Below, one piece after another: positions 19,284-27,270 of a stretch of 64,000 bases of DNA (its first letter is position 1; every line of letters starts with the position of its first letter). Both the position numbers and the translations under genes were made by a program. This stretch comes from Rhizobium leguminosarum (GTDB lineage: Bacteria > Pseudomonadota > Alphaproteobacteria > Rhizobiales > Rhizobiaceae): NCBI RefSeq assembly GCF_004123835.1, contig NZ_MZMU01000015.1:310001-374000 (forward strand), in the 5' to 3' direction. The notes beneath the pieces were generated by a model. The model was not told the DNA's origin and did not search any database. It saw only the letters and a list, made by a program, of their open reading frames with translations.

Positions 19284-20329
19284 GCGCTGTCTCTGCCTTT
19301 ATGCTCCGCCGCCGCGGTCGCGGCTGGCACTGGACGGATGTCGTCACGTGGATCTGGCTGATATCGGGCGTCTTCCTGATGTTCGGTCCGGCTGTTTGGC
19401 TGGTCTTCTCCTCGTTCAAGACGCCCGCGGCCCTTGCCGAATTCCCGCCATCCGTCCTGCCCTATGTCACCGAACAGGCAGTGGTGCCGGGCTACGACAA
19501 GCCGTTGCCGCTCTATAATGTCGCAATGCCGGATGGCAGCACCCGCGTGCTCGCCGAAGTTCGCCGCATCGGCATTATCGGCCAGATGGTCGATCCGAAA
19601 CAGCCGGGCGAAATCGTCAAGGCGAATATCAAGGACCGCACACCGGTGCGCCAGGTCGAATTCGCCGGCGGCAACTACACCGAACCTTTCCAGCGCTTCG
19701 ATTTCTTTCTGTTTCTGCGCAACTCCGTTTTCGTCACCGTCGTGGCGACGGCGATTACGCTGCTCGTCAATTCCATGGCCGCCTTCGCGCTGTCGAAATA
19801 CCAGTTCCCCGGCCGCACCGCCGTCATGCTGATGATCCTGGCGACGCTGATGGTGCCGCTCTCGGTCATCGTCGTGCCGCTCTATTCCGTTATCGGCACG
19901 CTGAATCTCTTCGACAGCCTCTGGGGCGTCATCCTGCCGACGGTCGCCACTCCGACGGGGGTCTTCCTGCTCAGGCAATATATGCTGACGATCCCCGACG
20001 AATTGCTCGACGCCGCGCGTATGGACAAGGCCAGCGAATGGCAGATCTACTGGCGCATCATCCTGCCGCTGTCGGCGCCGGCGCTGGCGGTATTGGCGAT
20101 CTTCTCGGTCGTCTGGCGCTGGAACGACTTCCTCTGGCCGCTGATCGTGCTCTCGCGCAAGGAACTCTATACGCTGCAGGTCGGCCTCAACGTCTATGCC
20201 GGCGAACTCAATGTGCAATGGCACTATATCCTCGCCATGACCGTCGTCTCGATGATCCCGGTCGTGCTGATCTTCGTCTTCCTGCAGCGCTTCATCACGA
20301 CGGGCATTGCCGGCTCGGGGCTCAAATAG
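19280..20329 (+). CDS. Sugar ABC transporter permease, MalG-like, with long periplasmic loop
   Basis: A 349-residue MalG-type permease. The first helix is at about residues 25-47, and about 100 residues separate it from the second, where ordinary MalG-type partners (for example the one at 441-1289) have about 40. This loop carries several beta-like segments (DKPLPLYNVAMPDGSTRVL). The EAA loop reads LDAARMDKASEWQIYWRI followed by LPLSAP. Similar long loops are known in AglG-type alpha-glucoside permeases, so an oligosaccharide substrate is possible. Confidence 0.93.
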   Translation: MSAVSAFMLRRRGRGWHWTDVVTWIWLISGVFLMFGPAVWLVFSSFKTPAALAEFPPSVLPYVTEQAVVPGYDKPLPLYNVAMPDGSTRVLAEVRRIGIIGQMVDPKQPGEIVKANIKDRTPVRQVEFAGGNYTEPFQRFDFFLFLRNSVFVTVVATAITLLVNSMAAFALSKYQFPGRTAVMLMILATLMVPLSVIVVPLYSVIGTLNLFDSLWGVILPTVATPTGVFLLRQYMLTIPDELLDAARMDKASEWQIYWRIILPLSAPALAVLAIFSVVWRWNDFLWPLIVLSRKELYTLQVGLNVYAGELNVQWHYILAMTVVSMIPVVLIFVFLQRFITTGIAGSGLK

Positions 20330-20360
20330 GCCACCTTAAAAGAAGAAAACAGGAGAGTGC

Positions 20361-21440
20361 ATGAGCGGGCTCGAGCTCAGGAACATCGTCAAGAACTTTG
20401 GCGCCGTCGAGGTCATTCGCGATGTCTCGCTTCATGTCAACGACGGCGAGTTCGTCGCTTTCGTCGGCCCATCCGGCTGCGGAAAATCGACGCTGCTGCG
20501 CCTCATCGCCGGCCTCGATAAGCCGACTGGCGGCAGCATCGCCATCGACGGCAAGGATGTTACCGCTATCAGCGCCGCCGATCGCGGGCTGGCCATGGTC
20601 TTCCAGTCCTATGCGCTCTATCCGCATATGAGCGTCAGGGAGAATCTCGCCTTCGGTCTCGAGAACACCAAGGTGGCGAAGGCGGAGATCGAAGCGCGCA
20701 TCACCGACGCCGCGCGCATGCTGGAGATCGAGCCTTTCCTGCAGCGCCGCCCGGGCCAGCTCTCCGGCGGTCAGCGCCAGCGCGTGGCGATCGGCCGCGC
20801 CATCGTGCGGCGGCCGGATGCCTTCCTGCTCGACGAGCCGCTATCCAATCTCGACGCCGAACTCAGGGTCAGCATGCGGGCCGAACTGGCGGCCCTTCAC
20901 GCCCGCCTGAAGGCGACGATGATCTACGTCACCCATGACCAGGTCGAGGCAATGACGCTGGCCGACCGCATCGTCGTGTTGAGAAGCGGCAGGATCGAGC
21001 AGGTGGGAACACCGCTGGAACTCTACAACAGGCCGGCCAACCGCTTCGTCGCCGGCTTCATCGGCGCGCCGCACATGAATTTTCTCGAAGGTGCGATTGT
21101 CGGTCACGAGCACGGTTTCGCTGAGGTCGAAACCGTCGGCGGCCATCGTCTTTCCGTGATTGCCAAGGAGGCACGCCCGGCGGGCGAAAGGGTCAGCATC
21201 GGCATCCGGCCGCAACACATCACCCTTGCCGATGCGGGCTCAGCGAGCAGGCTGGATACCCGCGTCACTCTTGTCGAGGAATTGGGCTCAGAGACCGTCG
21301 TCCACGCCGACGCAGGCGGGAAGAAACTGATCGCGGTCTTTGCCGGCCAGCAGCGGATGAAATCCGGCGACAGCCTGCCGCTGCACCTCGACCCCGCCGT
21401 CCTGCACCTTTTCGGCGAAGATGGTCGGCGTCTGTCTTAA
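20361..21440 (+). CDS. Sugar ABC transporter ATP-binding protein, UgpC/MalK family
   Basis: A 359-residue ATPase: Walker [10 protein letters not shown], signature [14 protein letters not shown], Walker [16 protein letters not shown]-loop [15 protein letters not shown], and a C-terminal TOBE region from about residue 240. It starts 31 bp after the long-loop permease, with AGGAG just upstream, and completes the importer. Closely similar in the ATPase half to the protein at 1312, differing mainly in the regulatory C-terminus. Confidence 0.95.
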   Translation: MSGLELRNIVKNFGAVEVIRDVSLHVNDGEFVAFVGPSGCGKSTLLRLIAGLDKPTGGSIAIDGKDVTAISAADRGLAMVFQSYALYPHMSVRENLAFGLENTKVAKAEIEARITDAARMLEIEPFLQRRPGQLSGGQRQRVAIGRAIVRRPDAFLLDEPLSNLDAELRVSMRAELAALHARLKATMIYVTHDQVEAMTLADRIVVLRSGRIEQVGTPLELYNRPANRFVAGFIGAPHMNFLEGAIVGHEHGFAEVETVGGHRLSVIAKEARPAGERVSIGIRPQHITLADAGSASRLDTRVTLVEELGSETVVHADAGGKKLIAVFAGQQRMKSGDSLPLHLDPAVLHLFGEDGRRLS

Positions 21441-21756
21441 CGAATGTCGCGCAAAAGTGGGCAGCGGTTTTCCGTTCGAAAAGAGCGGATGAGGAGGCGA
21501 ACCGGGCGGGTAGGGAACTCGACTGCCATTTCGTTGGCCATCCGGAGAAAGCGGAAAAATCCCGATGTTCTCCAGCACCGCCGCGTCCGCTTGGCGCGGC
21601 CCGCAACCTCGGTCCGAAAATGCGCATCTCGGCGAAAAGGTTGCAGGAAAACAACCGCATCCATCCACGCCGGAAAGCCTTGATACGGCTCGCCGGCTCT
21701 TTCCAAATCGACGGGTCGCTCTAGCTTAAGGGATACCTGACGAAAAGGAGAAAACC
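21441..21756. other. Intergenic stretch with degenerate mosaic repeat
   Basis: No gene is apparent in these 316 bp. The first 40 bases carry AAAAGTGGGCAGCGGTTTT (21453-21471), the core of a repeat family also seen at 50199 and 56281 but here without good outer arms. The end holds the AAGGAG ribosome binding site of the next small gene. Confidence 0.55.
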
Positions 21757-21966
21757 ATGACCGACGCACCGAATACGGCGACCCCGGCGCGAAGAGTGTT
21801 GCGGGGCCGCCCCTACAGCATCGGCGAATTTGCCAGGAAATACCGGTTGGACGACAAGGAGGCAAAGCGCCTCTACGACAAGTTCGGCCCGTCTGCCACC
21901 GAACTCGACCTGTTGATGGCCGCAAAGCGGCGCCCACCGGGCCTGCCGACCAATCTCGACGCCTGA
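21757..21966 (+). CDS. Small conserved-looking protein of 69 residues
   Basis: The protein has a charged helix pair (FARKYRLDDKEAKRLYDKFG then ATELDLLMAAKRR) that resembles the DUF3606-type small proteins of Proteobacteria, though I cannot confirm the family. A strong ribosome binding site (AAGGAG) lies 7 bases upstream. The GFA-family gene follows 8 bp after its stop, so the two are likely co-transcribed. Function unknown. Confidence 0.65.
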   Translation: MTDAPNTATPARRVLRGRPYSIGEFARKYRLDDKEAKRLYDKFGPSATELDLLMAAKRRPPGLPTNLDA

Positions 21967-21974
21967 CGGGCGCC

Positions 21975-22349
21975 ATGGGGATCCGAACCGGAAGCTGCCT
22001 TTGCGGAGCGGTGGCCTACAGGGTGGAAGGCGAGCCGCTTCGCACCGGCCTCTGCCACTGCGCCGATTGCCGCAAATCGAGCGGCTCCGCCTTCACCTTC
22101 TTCGCGGTCTGGCCGCGCCAGGCTTTTTCCCACAGCGGCGAGATCGCCACCTTCGCCGGCCGCAGTTTCTGTCCCACCTGCGGCGGCAGGCTTTTCTGCC
22201 TTAGGGATGATGAGGCGGAACTCCGCCTGGGCTCGCTCGACAGTCCGCCAACCGACTTTGCCCCTAGCTATGAGGTCTGGATCAAGCGGCGTGAACCGTG
22301 GCTGCATCCTTTGCCGGACGCGGGCCAATTTGCCGAGGATGCGAACTGA
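21975..22349 (+). CDS. GFA family zinc protein
   Basis: A 124-residue protein with GSCLCGAVAYRV, GLCHCADCRKSSG and CPTCGGRLFCL, giving the paired cysteine sites of the GFA/Mss4-like fold. A compact version compared with the 164-residue relative at 4396 and not a recent duplicate of it. No glutathione-specific feature can be identified; function is unknown beyond zinc binding inferred from the family. Confidence 0.87.
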   Translation: MGIRTGSCLCGAVAYRVEGEPLRTGLCHCADCRKSSGSAFTFFAVWPRQAFSHSGEIATFAGRSFCPTCGGRLFCLRDDEAELRLGSLDSPPTDFAPSYEVWIKRREPWLHPLPDAGQFAEDAN

Positions 22350-22511
22350 CGGACGCTTGCTCATCGAAAACTTGACTTTCCTTACCAATATTTCATTTCA
22401 CCCATCTGCAATTCCGTGCCAGTTCGGCGGCAACGCTAATCGCCGGTTCATCTGCACTGTGATTATTTCGCAGCAGAGGCCGCAGGCGGCCACTGACGGA
22501 TTGAGGACGAC

Positions 22512-23804
22512 ATGAACAAAATCGTAAGCGGCAGCGAAACCGGAGCAAAGACAGGCGCAGCGTCCGATCTCGCCGCGGTCCTTGCCGCATCGGGGCGGCA
22601 GGGCAAGCGTGGCCGCTGGCGCGGACGTCTGCTCATCCTGCTGATCCTTATCGCCGCTGCCGCAGTCGCCGCTTACTTTTATATGGGCCGTGGGCAAAGC
22701 GAAGTGAGCTATGCCACCCAGCCGGCAAAACGCGGTGACCTGACGGTGCTCGTCACCGCCACCGGCTCCGTGCAGCCGACCGAGCAGGTGGATATATCGA
22801 GCGAGCTTTCCGGCACGGTTCGCGACGTCAATGTCGATTACAACAGCACGGTCAAATCAGGCGAAGTGCTCGCTCTCCTCGATACCAACAAGCTCGAGGC
22901 CGATGTGAAGAGCTCGCGCGCCAAGCTCAATTCGGCCAAGGCGAACGTCGTCAAAGCCAATGCCGACATGCAATCGGCAGGCACCTCGCTCGAGCGGCTG
23001 AAGAGCCTGGTCAAGAGCAACGTCTCCACCCAGCAGAGCCTCGACGACGCCAGCTACAAATATGATTCCGCCGTCGCCGCCAAACAGATCAATGAGGCCG
23101 AGGTCCTCGCCTCGGAGGCCGACCTGCAGCTCGCCGAAGTCAATCTCGCCAAGGCGAAGATCATATCGCCGATCGACGGCGTCGTCCTCACTCGCTCCGT
23201 CAATCCGGGCGCCACGGTCGCAGCCTCGCTCTCGGCGCCGATCCTTTTCACCATCGCCGGCGACCTGAAGAAGATGGAGCTGCAGGTCGATGTCGACGAG
23301 GCCGATGTCGGCCAGATCGCCGTCGGCCAGAAGGCGAAGTTCACGGTCGACGCCTATCCCGACCGGACCTTTCCCGCCGAGATCGAGCAGATCCGCTTCG
23401 CCTCCGAAGTGGTCAACAATGTCGTGACCTATAAGGCGGTTCTATCCGTCGACAATGCCGATCTGCTGCTGCGCCCCGGCATGACGGCGACGGCCGATGT
23501 CACCGTCGAGGCCGTCAAGGACACCCTGATGGTGCCGAACGCCGCCTTGCGCTACGCCCCGGCGCAGGCGGAAAGGCGCGGCCGCGGTATTTTCGGCATC
23601 TTCGGCCCGCCGCGCCAGCGCAACAACAATGCCGGTCCGGCGCTGAAGGGCACTGAGCGCCGCGTCTGGGTGTTGCGCAGCGGCCGGCCAGCGCCTGTCG
23701 TCATCCAGGTCGGCTCCTCCGACGGCCAGTTCACCCAGGTCGTCTCCGGCGAACTCAAGGAAAACGACGCACTGGTGACCGACGCCACGACGCGTGCGAA
23801 CTAG
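22512..23804 (+). CDS. Efflux periplasmic adaptor, MacA-like
   Basis: A 430-residue membrane-fusion protein. One N-terminal helix at about residues 40-58 (LLILLILIAAAAVAAYF) anchors it; then a lipoyl-like half (TVLVTATGSVQPTEQVDISS), a coiled-coil hairpin at about 120-200 and a beta-barrel (LQVDVDEADVGQIAVGQKAK). It begins a three-gene unit with a MacB-type ATPase and permease. Such systems export macrolides, peptides or siderophores; the outer-membrane partner is not encoded here. Confidence 0.92.
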   Translation: MNKIVSGSETGAKTGAASDLAAVLAASGRQGKRGRWRGRLLILLILIAAAAVAAYFYMGRGQSEVSYATQPAKRGDLTVLVTATGSVQPTEQVDISSELSGTVRDVNVDYNSTVKSGEVLALLDTNKLEADVKSSRAKLNSAKANVVKANADMQSAGTSLERLKSLVKSNVSTQQSLDDASYKYDSAVAAKQINEAEVLASEADLQLAEVNLAKAKIISPIDGVVLTRSVNPGATVAASLSAPILFTIAGDLKKMELQVDVDEADVGQIAVGQKAKFTVDAYPDRTFPAEIEQIRFASEVVNNVVTYKAVLSVDNADLLLRPGMTATADVTVEAVKDTLMVPNAALRYAPAQAERRGRGIFGIFGPPRQRNNNAGPALKGTERRVWVLRSGRPAPVVIQVGSSDGQFTQVVSGELKENDALVTDATTRAN

Positions 23805-23816
23805 GCGGAGAGACGG

Positions 23817-24533
23817 ATGGCAAGCCCGCCGCTCATCGAATTCAGACAGGTCTCGAAAGTCTACGGCGAGGGCGAGGCGGCGATCCGCGCGCTCGACCAC
23901 GTCGACCTTGCGATCAACGCCCATGAATTCGTCGCGATCATGGGGCCGTCTGGCTCCGGCAAGTCGACGGCGATGAACATTCTCGGCTGCCTCGACGTGC
24001 CGAGCGCCGGCGACTACATCTTCGAAGGCATTCCGACCAGCGGTTTCGACCGCAGCCAGCTGACGCTGCTGCGCCGCCACATGCTCGGCTTCATCTTCCA
24101 GGGCTTCAACCTGCTGTCGCGCACCTCGGCCGTCGAAAATGTCGAACTGCCGCTGATCTATCGCGGCATGGCGGTGCGCGAGCGGCGCGAGCGGGCCCGC
24201 GAAGCGCTGGCGCTCGTCGGCCTCACCGGGCGCGAACATCACAAGACACAGGAACTATCCGGCGGCCAGCAACAGCGCGTCGCCATCGCCCGCGCCATCG
24301 TCACCGAGCCGGCGCTGCTGCTCGCCGATGAGCCCACAGGCAATCTTGATACGAAGACCAGCGTCGAGATCATGGATCTGATGACGCGGCTGAACCGCGA
24401 GCAGGGCATCACCATCGTCATGGTCACCCACGAGCCCGATATTGCCGCCTATGCCCAGCGGCTGCTGCGTTTCGTCGACGGCAAGCTGGAGACGGAAGTC
24501 GAGCACCGGAGGAGGGCGGATCATGTTCTTTGA
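23817..24533 (+). CDS. MacB-type ABC transporter ATP-binding protein
   Basis: A 238-residue ATPase of the LolD/MacB class. Walker A GPSGSGKST, Q-loop FIFQGFNLLSRTSAVENVEL, signature [15 protein letters not shown], Walker B LLLADEPTGNLD and the VTHEPDIAAYA H-loop are all intact. Here the ATPase is a separate protein, whereas in E. coli MacB it is fused to the permease. It overlaps the permease start by 11 bp, implying coupling. Confidence 0.94.
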   Translation: MASPPLIEFRQVSKVYGEGEAAIRALDHVDLAINAHEFVAIMGPSGSGKSTAMNILGCLDVPSAGDYIFEGIPTSGFDRSQLTLLRRHMLGFIFQGFNLLSRTSAVENVELPLIYRGMAVRERRERAREALALVGLTGREHHKTQELSGGQQQRVAIARAIVTEPALLLADEPTGNLDTKTSVEIMDLMTRLNREQGITIVMVTHEPDIAAYAQRLLRFVDGKLETEVEHRRRADHVL

Positions 24534-25725
24534 GACGCTGAAGCTGGCGCTGCGGGCGATCAGCCGCAACATGCTGCGCTCGTTCCTGACCGTGCTCGGC
24601 GTCGTCATCGGCGTTGCCGCCGTCATCGCGCTGGTGACGATCGGCAACGGCACGACCGCACAGGTCTCGACCGAGCTGTCGCGGCTCGGCACCAACATGC
24701 TGTTCGTCCGTCCCGGCCAGTTCGGCCCCGGCCGGGCGAGCTCCGAGGCCAAGCGCTTCAGCGTCAAGGACGTCGCGGCCATCCGCGACCAGATCGGCGG
24801 CCTCAGGGCCGTGGCGCCGCTCAACCAGTCGACGGCGACGGTGATTTTCGGCGGCCAGAACCATTCGACCAGCGTGTCGGGCACCACGAATGATTATTTC
24901 ATCGCACAGGATTGGAACCTGGCGCTCGGCCGCAGTTTTCTGCCCGCAGAGGAACGCGGCCAGGCGCGCTGCATCATCGGCGAGACGGTGCGCTCGCAGC
25001 TCTTCGGCAGCGCCGACCCCACCGGCCAGCAGATCCGCGTCGGCAAGGTTTCGTGCCCCGTCATCGGCGTGCTTGCCAAACGCGGCCAGTCCGGCATGGG
25101 CAACGACCAGGACGATGTCGTCATCATGCCGGTCAAGGTGTTTCAGCGGCGCATCAGCGGCAGCAGCAACGTGCCGCAGATCATCATCTCGGCGCGCGAC
25201 GGCGTCTCCACAGCCAAGGTGCAGTCCGATGTCGAAAATCTCCTGCGCGAGCGCCGCAAGATCGTGCCCGGCCGCCAGGACGATTTCAACGTCAACGACA
25301 TGACCCAGATTGCCGAGGCGATGACCGGCACGACGACGCTGCTGACCGGCCTGCTCGGCGCCGTCGCTGCGATCAGCCTGCTCGTCGGCGGCATCGGCAT
25401 CATGAACATCATGCTGGTCTCCGTCACCGAGCGCACCCGCGAAATCGGCATTCGTCTCGCGATCGGCGCGCTGGAAAACCAGGTGCTCACCCAGTTCCTC
25501 GTCGAAGCCGTGGCACTGTCGCTGTTTGGCGGCATTACCGGCATCGTGCTCGGCCTGAGCCTCGGCTTCGGCGCCGTGACACTCCTGAAGGTGCCCTTCG
25601 TCTTCAGCCCCCTGATGGTCGCCGTCGCCTTCCTGTTCTCCGCGGCAATCGGCATGATCTTCGGTTATTTCCCGGCAAGAAGGGCAGCGCAGTTGAACCC
25701 CATCGAGGCGCTGCGGCACGAGTGA
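24523..25725 (+). CDS. MacB-type ABC transporter permease (FtsX domain)
   Basis: A 400-residue membrane protein: one N-terminal helix (SFLTVLGVVIGVAAVIALVT), a large periplasmic domain at about residues 50-270, then three C-terminal helices of the FtsX type with GGIGIMNIMLVSVTERTREI. The start at 24523 follows GGAGGAGGG; upstream in-frame codons fall inside the ATPase gene. Forms a mechanotransmitting exporter with the adjacent ATPase and adaptor. Confidence 0.93.
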   Translation: MFFETLKLALRAISRNMLRSFLTVLGVVIGVAAVIALVTIGNGTTAQVSTELSRLGTNMLFVRPGQFGPGRASSEAKRFSVKDVAAIRDQIGGLRAVAPLNQSTATVIFGGQNHSTSVSGTTNDYFIAQDWNLALGRSFLPAEERGQARCIIGETVRSQLFGSADPTGQQIRVGKVSCPVIGVLAKRGQSGMGNDQDDVVIMPVKVFQRRISGSSNVPQIIISARDGVSTAKVQSDVENLLRERRKIVPGRQDDFNVNDMTQIAEAMTGTTTLLTGLLGAVAAISLLVGGIGIMNIMLVSVTERTREIGIRLAIGALENQVLTQFLVEAVALSLFGGITGIVLGLSLGFGAVTLLKVPFVFSPLMVAVAFLFSAAIGMIFGYFPARRAAQLNPIEALRHE

Positions 25726-25927
25726 AACGCCGTGGCTTCTAGGTCGACCTGTAGAGCGGGAGTCGCAACGGCGCTTTAATCTACCAACGACGAGGGTTTA
25801 CCCGTGAAATCATGCAGATTGGATAAATACAACCTTTGCTGTAAAATGCTCGTTGCAATACTTGCGTATGAGGATGCCTGGACGGCCTCGGTCTGCCACT
25901 GGTTGAAAATATCGATATCGGAAGAAA

Positions 25928-26683
25928 ATGCCCGCCGACCAACATATCCTGCAGGAGGCACTCGACTGCGTCCGCAACCTTCGTGAAATTGGCCATCTTT
26001 CGGCGATTGTCCATCAACTACGCACATTGGTTGGAGCTGCCAATCTTGCTTATCAAGCTCTCTTCATTCCCGGCCGTGTGGCCGATGATCGACTGATTGC
26101 CGCGACCTATTCGGACAAGTGGAAGAAACTCTATCTGTCGAAAAACTATCTTCGGACCGATCCCATCGAGATCGCGGCACGCAAAGCCTCTCAGCCGGTG
26201 GACTGGAGGCATCTGAGGTCTGCGTCGAAGGAAACCGCCTCCTTCTTCGCGGAAGCCGAGCGCCATGGCGTTGGCAACAATGGCGTCTCCATACCACTTG
26301 TTGATGCCCAGGCGGGGCGGGCGCTGTTCAGCGTCACATCAAATCTTGAAGGGAACGATTGGGCGGCGTTTAAGGCGCGCGCTTTGCCATTGCTCATTCA
26401 AATTGGCAAAGCCATTCAACTTCGGACCGCTGAGATCGAGGTTCAACCCGCAGCTCGGACGTTTCGTAGCTCCGCATTGACTGCCAAGGAAACGGACTAT
26501 CTGGCGCTTTACGTTGGCGGCTATGAAATCAAACAGATTGGCGACATGCGTTCGGTTTCGGGTACCGCCGTGCGAGCTGCCTTGAATTCCGCCACAGAAA
26601 AACTCGACGCGCGCGGGCCGCGTCACGCTGGCTATCTTGCGATTGCGCTCGGCATTATTCCGACTTCGATGATTATGAAATAG
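25928..26683 (+). CDS. LuxR-type regulator with autoinducer-binding domain and divergent HTH
   Basis: A 251-residue protein. Residues about 20-165 match the autoinducer-binding fold, keeping the W, Y, D-P and W pattern (DKWKKLY, RTDPIEIAARKASQPVDW) and a late glycine (HGVGNNGVSIPL). Residues about 185-245 align with the LuxR helix-turn-helix (LTAKETDYLALYVGGYEIKQ, then SVSGTAVRAALNSATEKL), but the usual recognition-helix residues are altered. No luxI-type synthase is in the window, so it is a solo. It lies upstream of the RTX gene, which it might control. Confidence 0.82.
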   Translation: MPADQHILQEALDCVRNLREIGHLSAIVHQLRTLVGAANLAYQALFIPGRVADDRLIAATYSDKWKKLYLSKNYLRTDPIEIAARKASQPVDWRHLRSASKETASFFAEAERHGVGNNGVSIPLVDAQAGRALFSVTSNLEGNDWAAFKARALPLLIQIGKAIQLRTAEIEVQPAARTFRSSALTAKETDYLALYVGGYEIKQIGDMRSVSGTAVRAALNSATEKLDARGPRHAGYLAIALGIIPTSMIMK

Positions 26684-27270
26684 CCCGGAAAAGGACCGGG
26701 AGAGAGTTCGCCTTTGTTCCAGATAGCCGACAAGATTCCGGGTTTTCGGCATGAATTGATGCAGGCGCTTGCTGCTGCAGTGAACGTGCAAAACATTGTT
26801 GGATATTTCTCCGAGACGACGAAATTCGCGGCACCCAATTTCTCATTCTTTTAATAAGAATATTACCTTAAGAGGCTGGATTCAATCGGAAATATCGGTT
26901 TAGTTCGATCGCCGTCAGCGGGGTTGATCTACGGCGGGCATGAGTTTCGTGTGCTGTCAAGGTTTGAAATTAAAAGTTGCGCCTAGATTTCTATCCCCGT
27001 AACGATCTCGCGGGGAACTATTCTGGCGAAGGGGATGCGGTGCTTGGATAGGATGCAGCCTGACGGGTATCGGAGTTGTCTAGCCGCTTTAGGTAGCTCG
27101 TTCTCTTTTTCGTGCAACATCAATATGTTGGCGCTCAGGTCATTTTCACCCGCACGACGGATCGAACGGTCCTCTCCTATCTCATGAAACCAGCCAGCGA
27201 CCACGCCGAACACGTGTTTCGGGACGAATAACATCATTCTTTTCAATATTTGAAACGCCAGGGGCTAAAA
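26684..27270. other. Intergenic stretch of 587 bp between luxR-like and RTX genes
   Basis: A lower-GC stretch. It holds a possible small ORF at 26714-26854, in the same frame as and following the amber stop of the luxR-like gene, and a possible minus-strand ORF at 26983-27237. The hairpin CCCGG-N7-CCGGG (26684-26700) follows the luxR-like stop without a T-run. The RTX start is preceded by AGGGG. No repeat or mobile-element ends were seen. Confidence 0.5.
26983..27237 (-). CDS. Possible small protein divergent from the RTX gene
   Basis: From an ATG at 27237 a frame of about 84 residues runs to 26983 (starting MMLFVPKHVFGVVAGWFHEI). Composition is protein-like, mixed charged and hydrophobic, but I recognise no family and see no strong ribosome binding site. 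It might be a real small gene in the RTX promoter region or a decayed remnant. Confidence 0.25.
   Translation of the reverse strand: MMLFVPKHVFGVVAGWFHEIGEDRSIRRAGENDLSANILMLHEKENELPKAARQLRYPSGCILSKHRIPFARIVPREIVTGIEI

Noticed and set aside
25747-25766. ACCTGTAGAGC resembling half of a lux box upstream of the luxR-like gene
   Set aside because: The right half shows no matching inverted arm, so it is probably chance.
25776-26027. Minus-strand frame of 83 codons overlapping the luxR-like start
   Set aside because: Overlaps a well-supported gene and lacks coding features.
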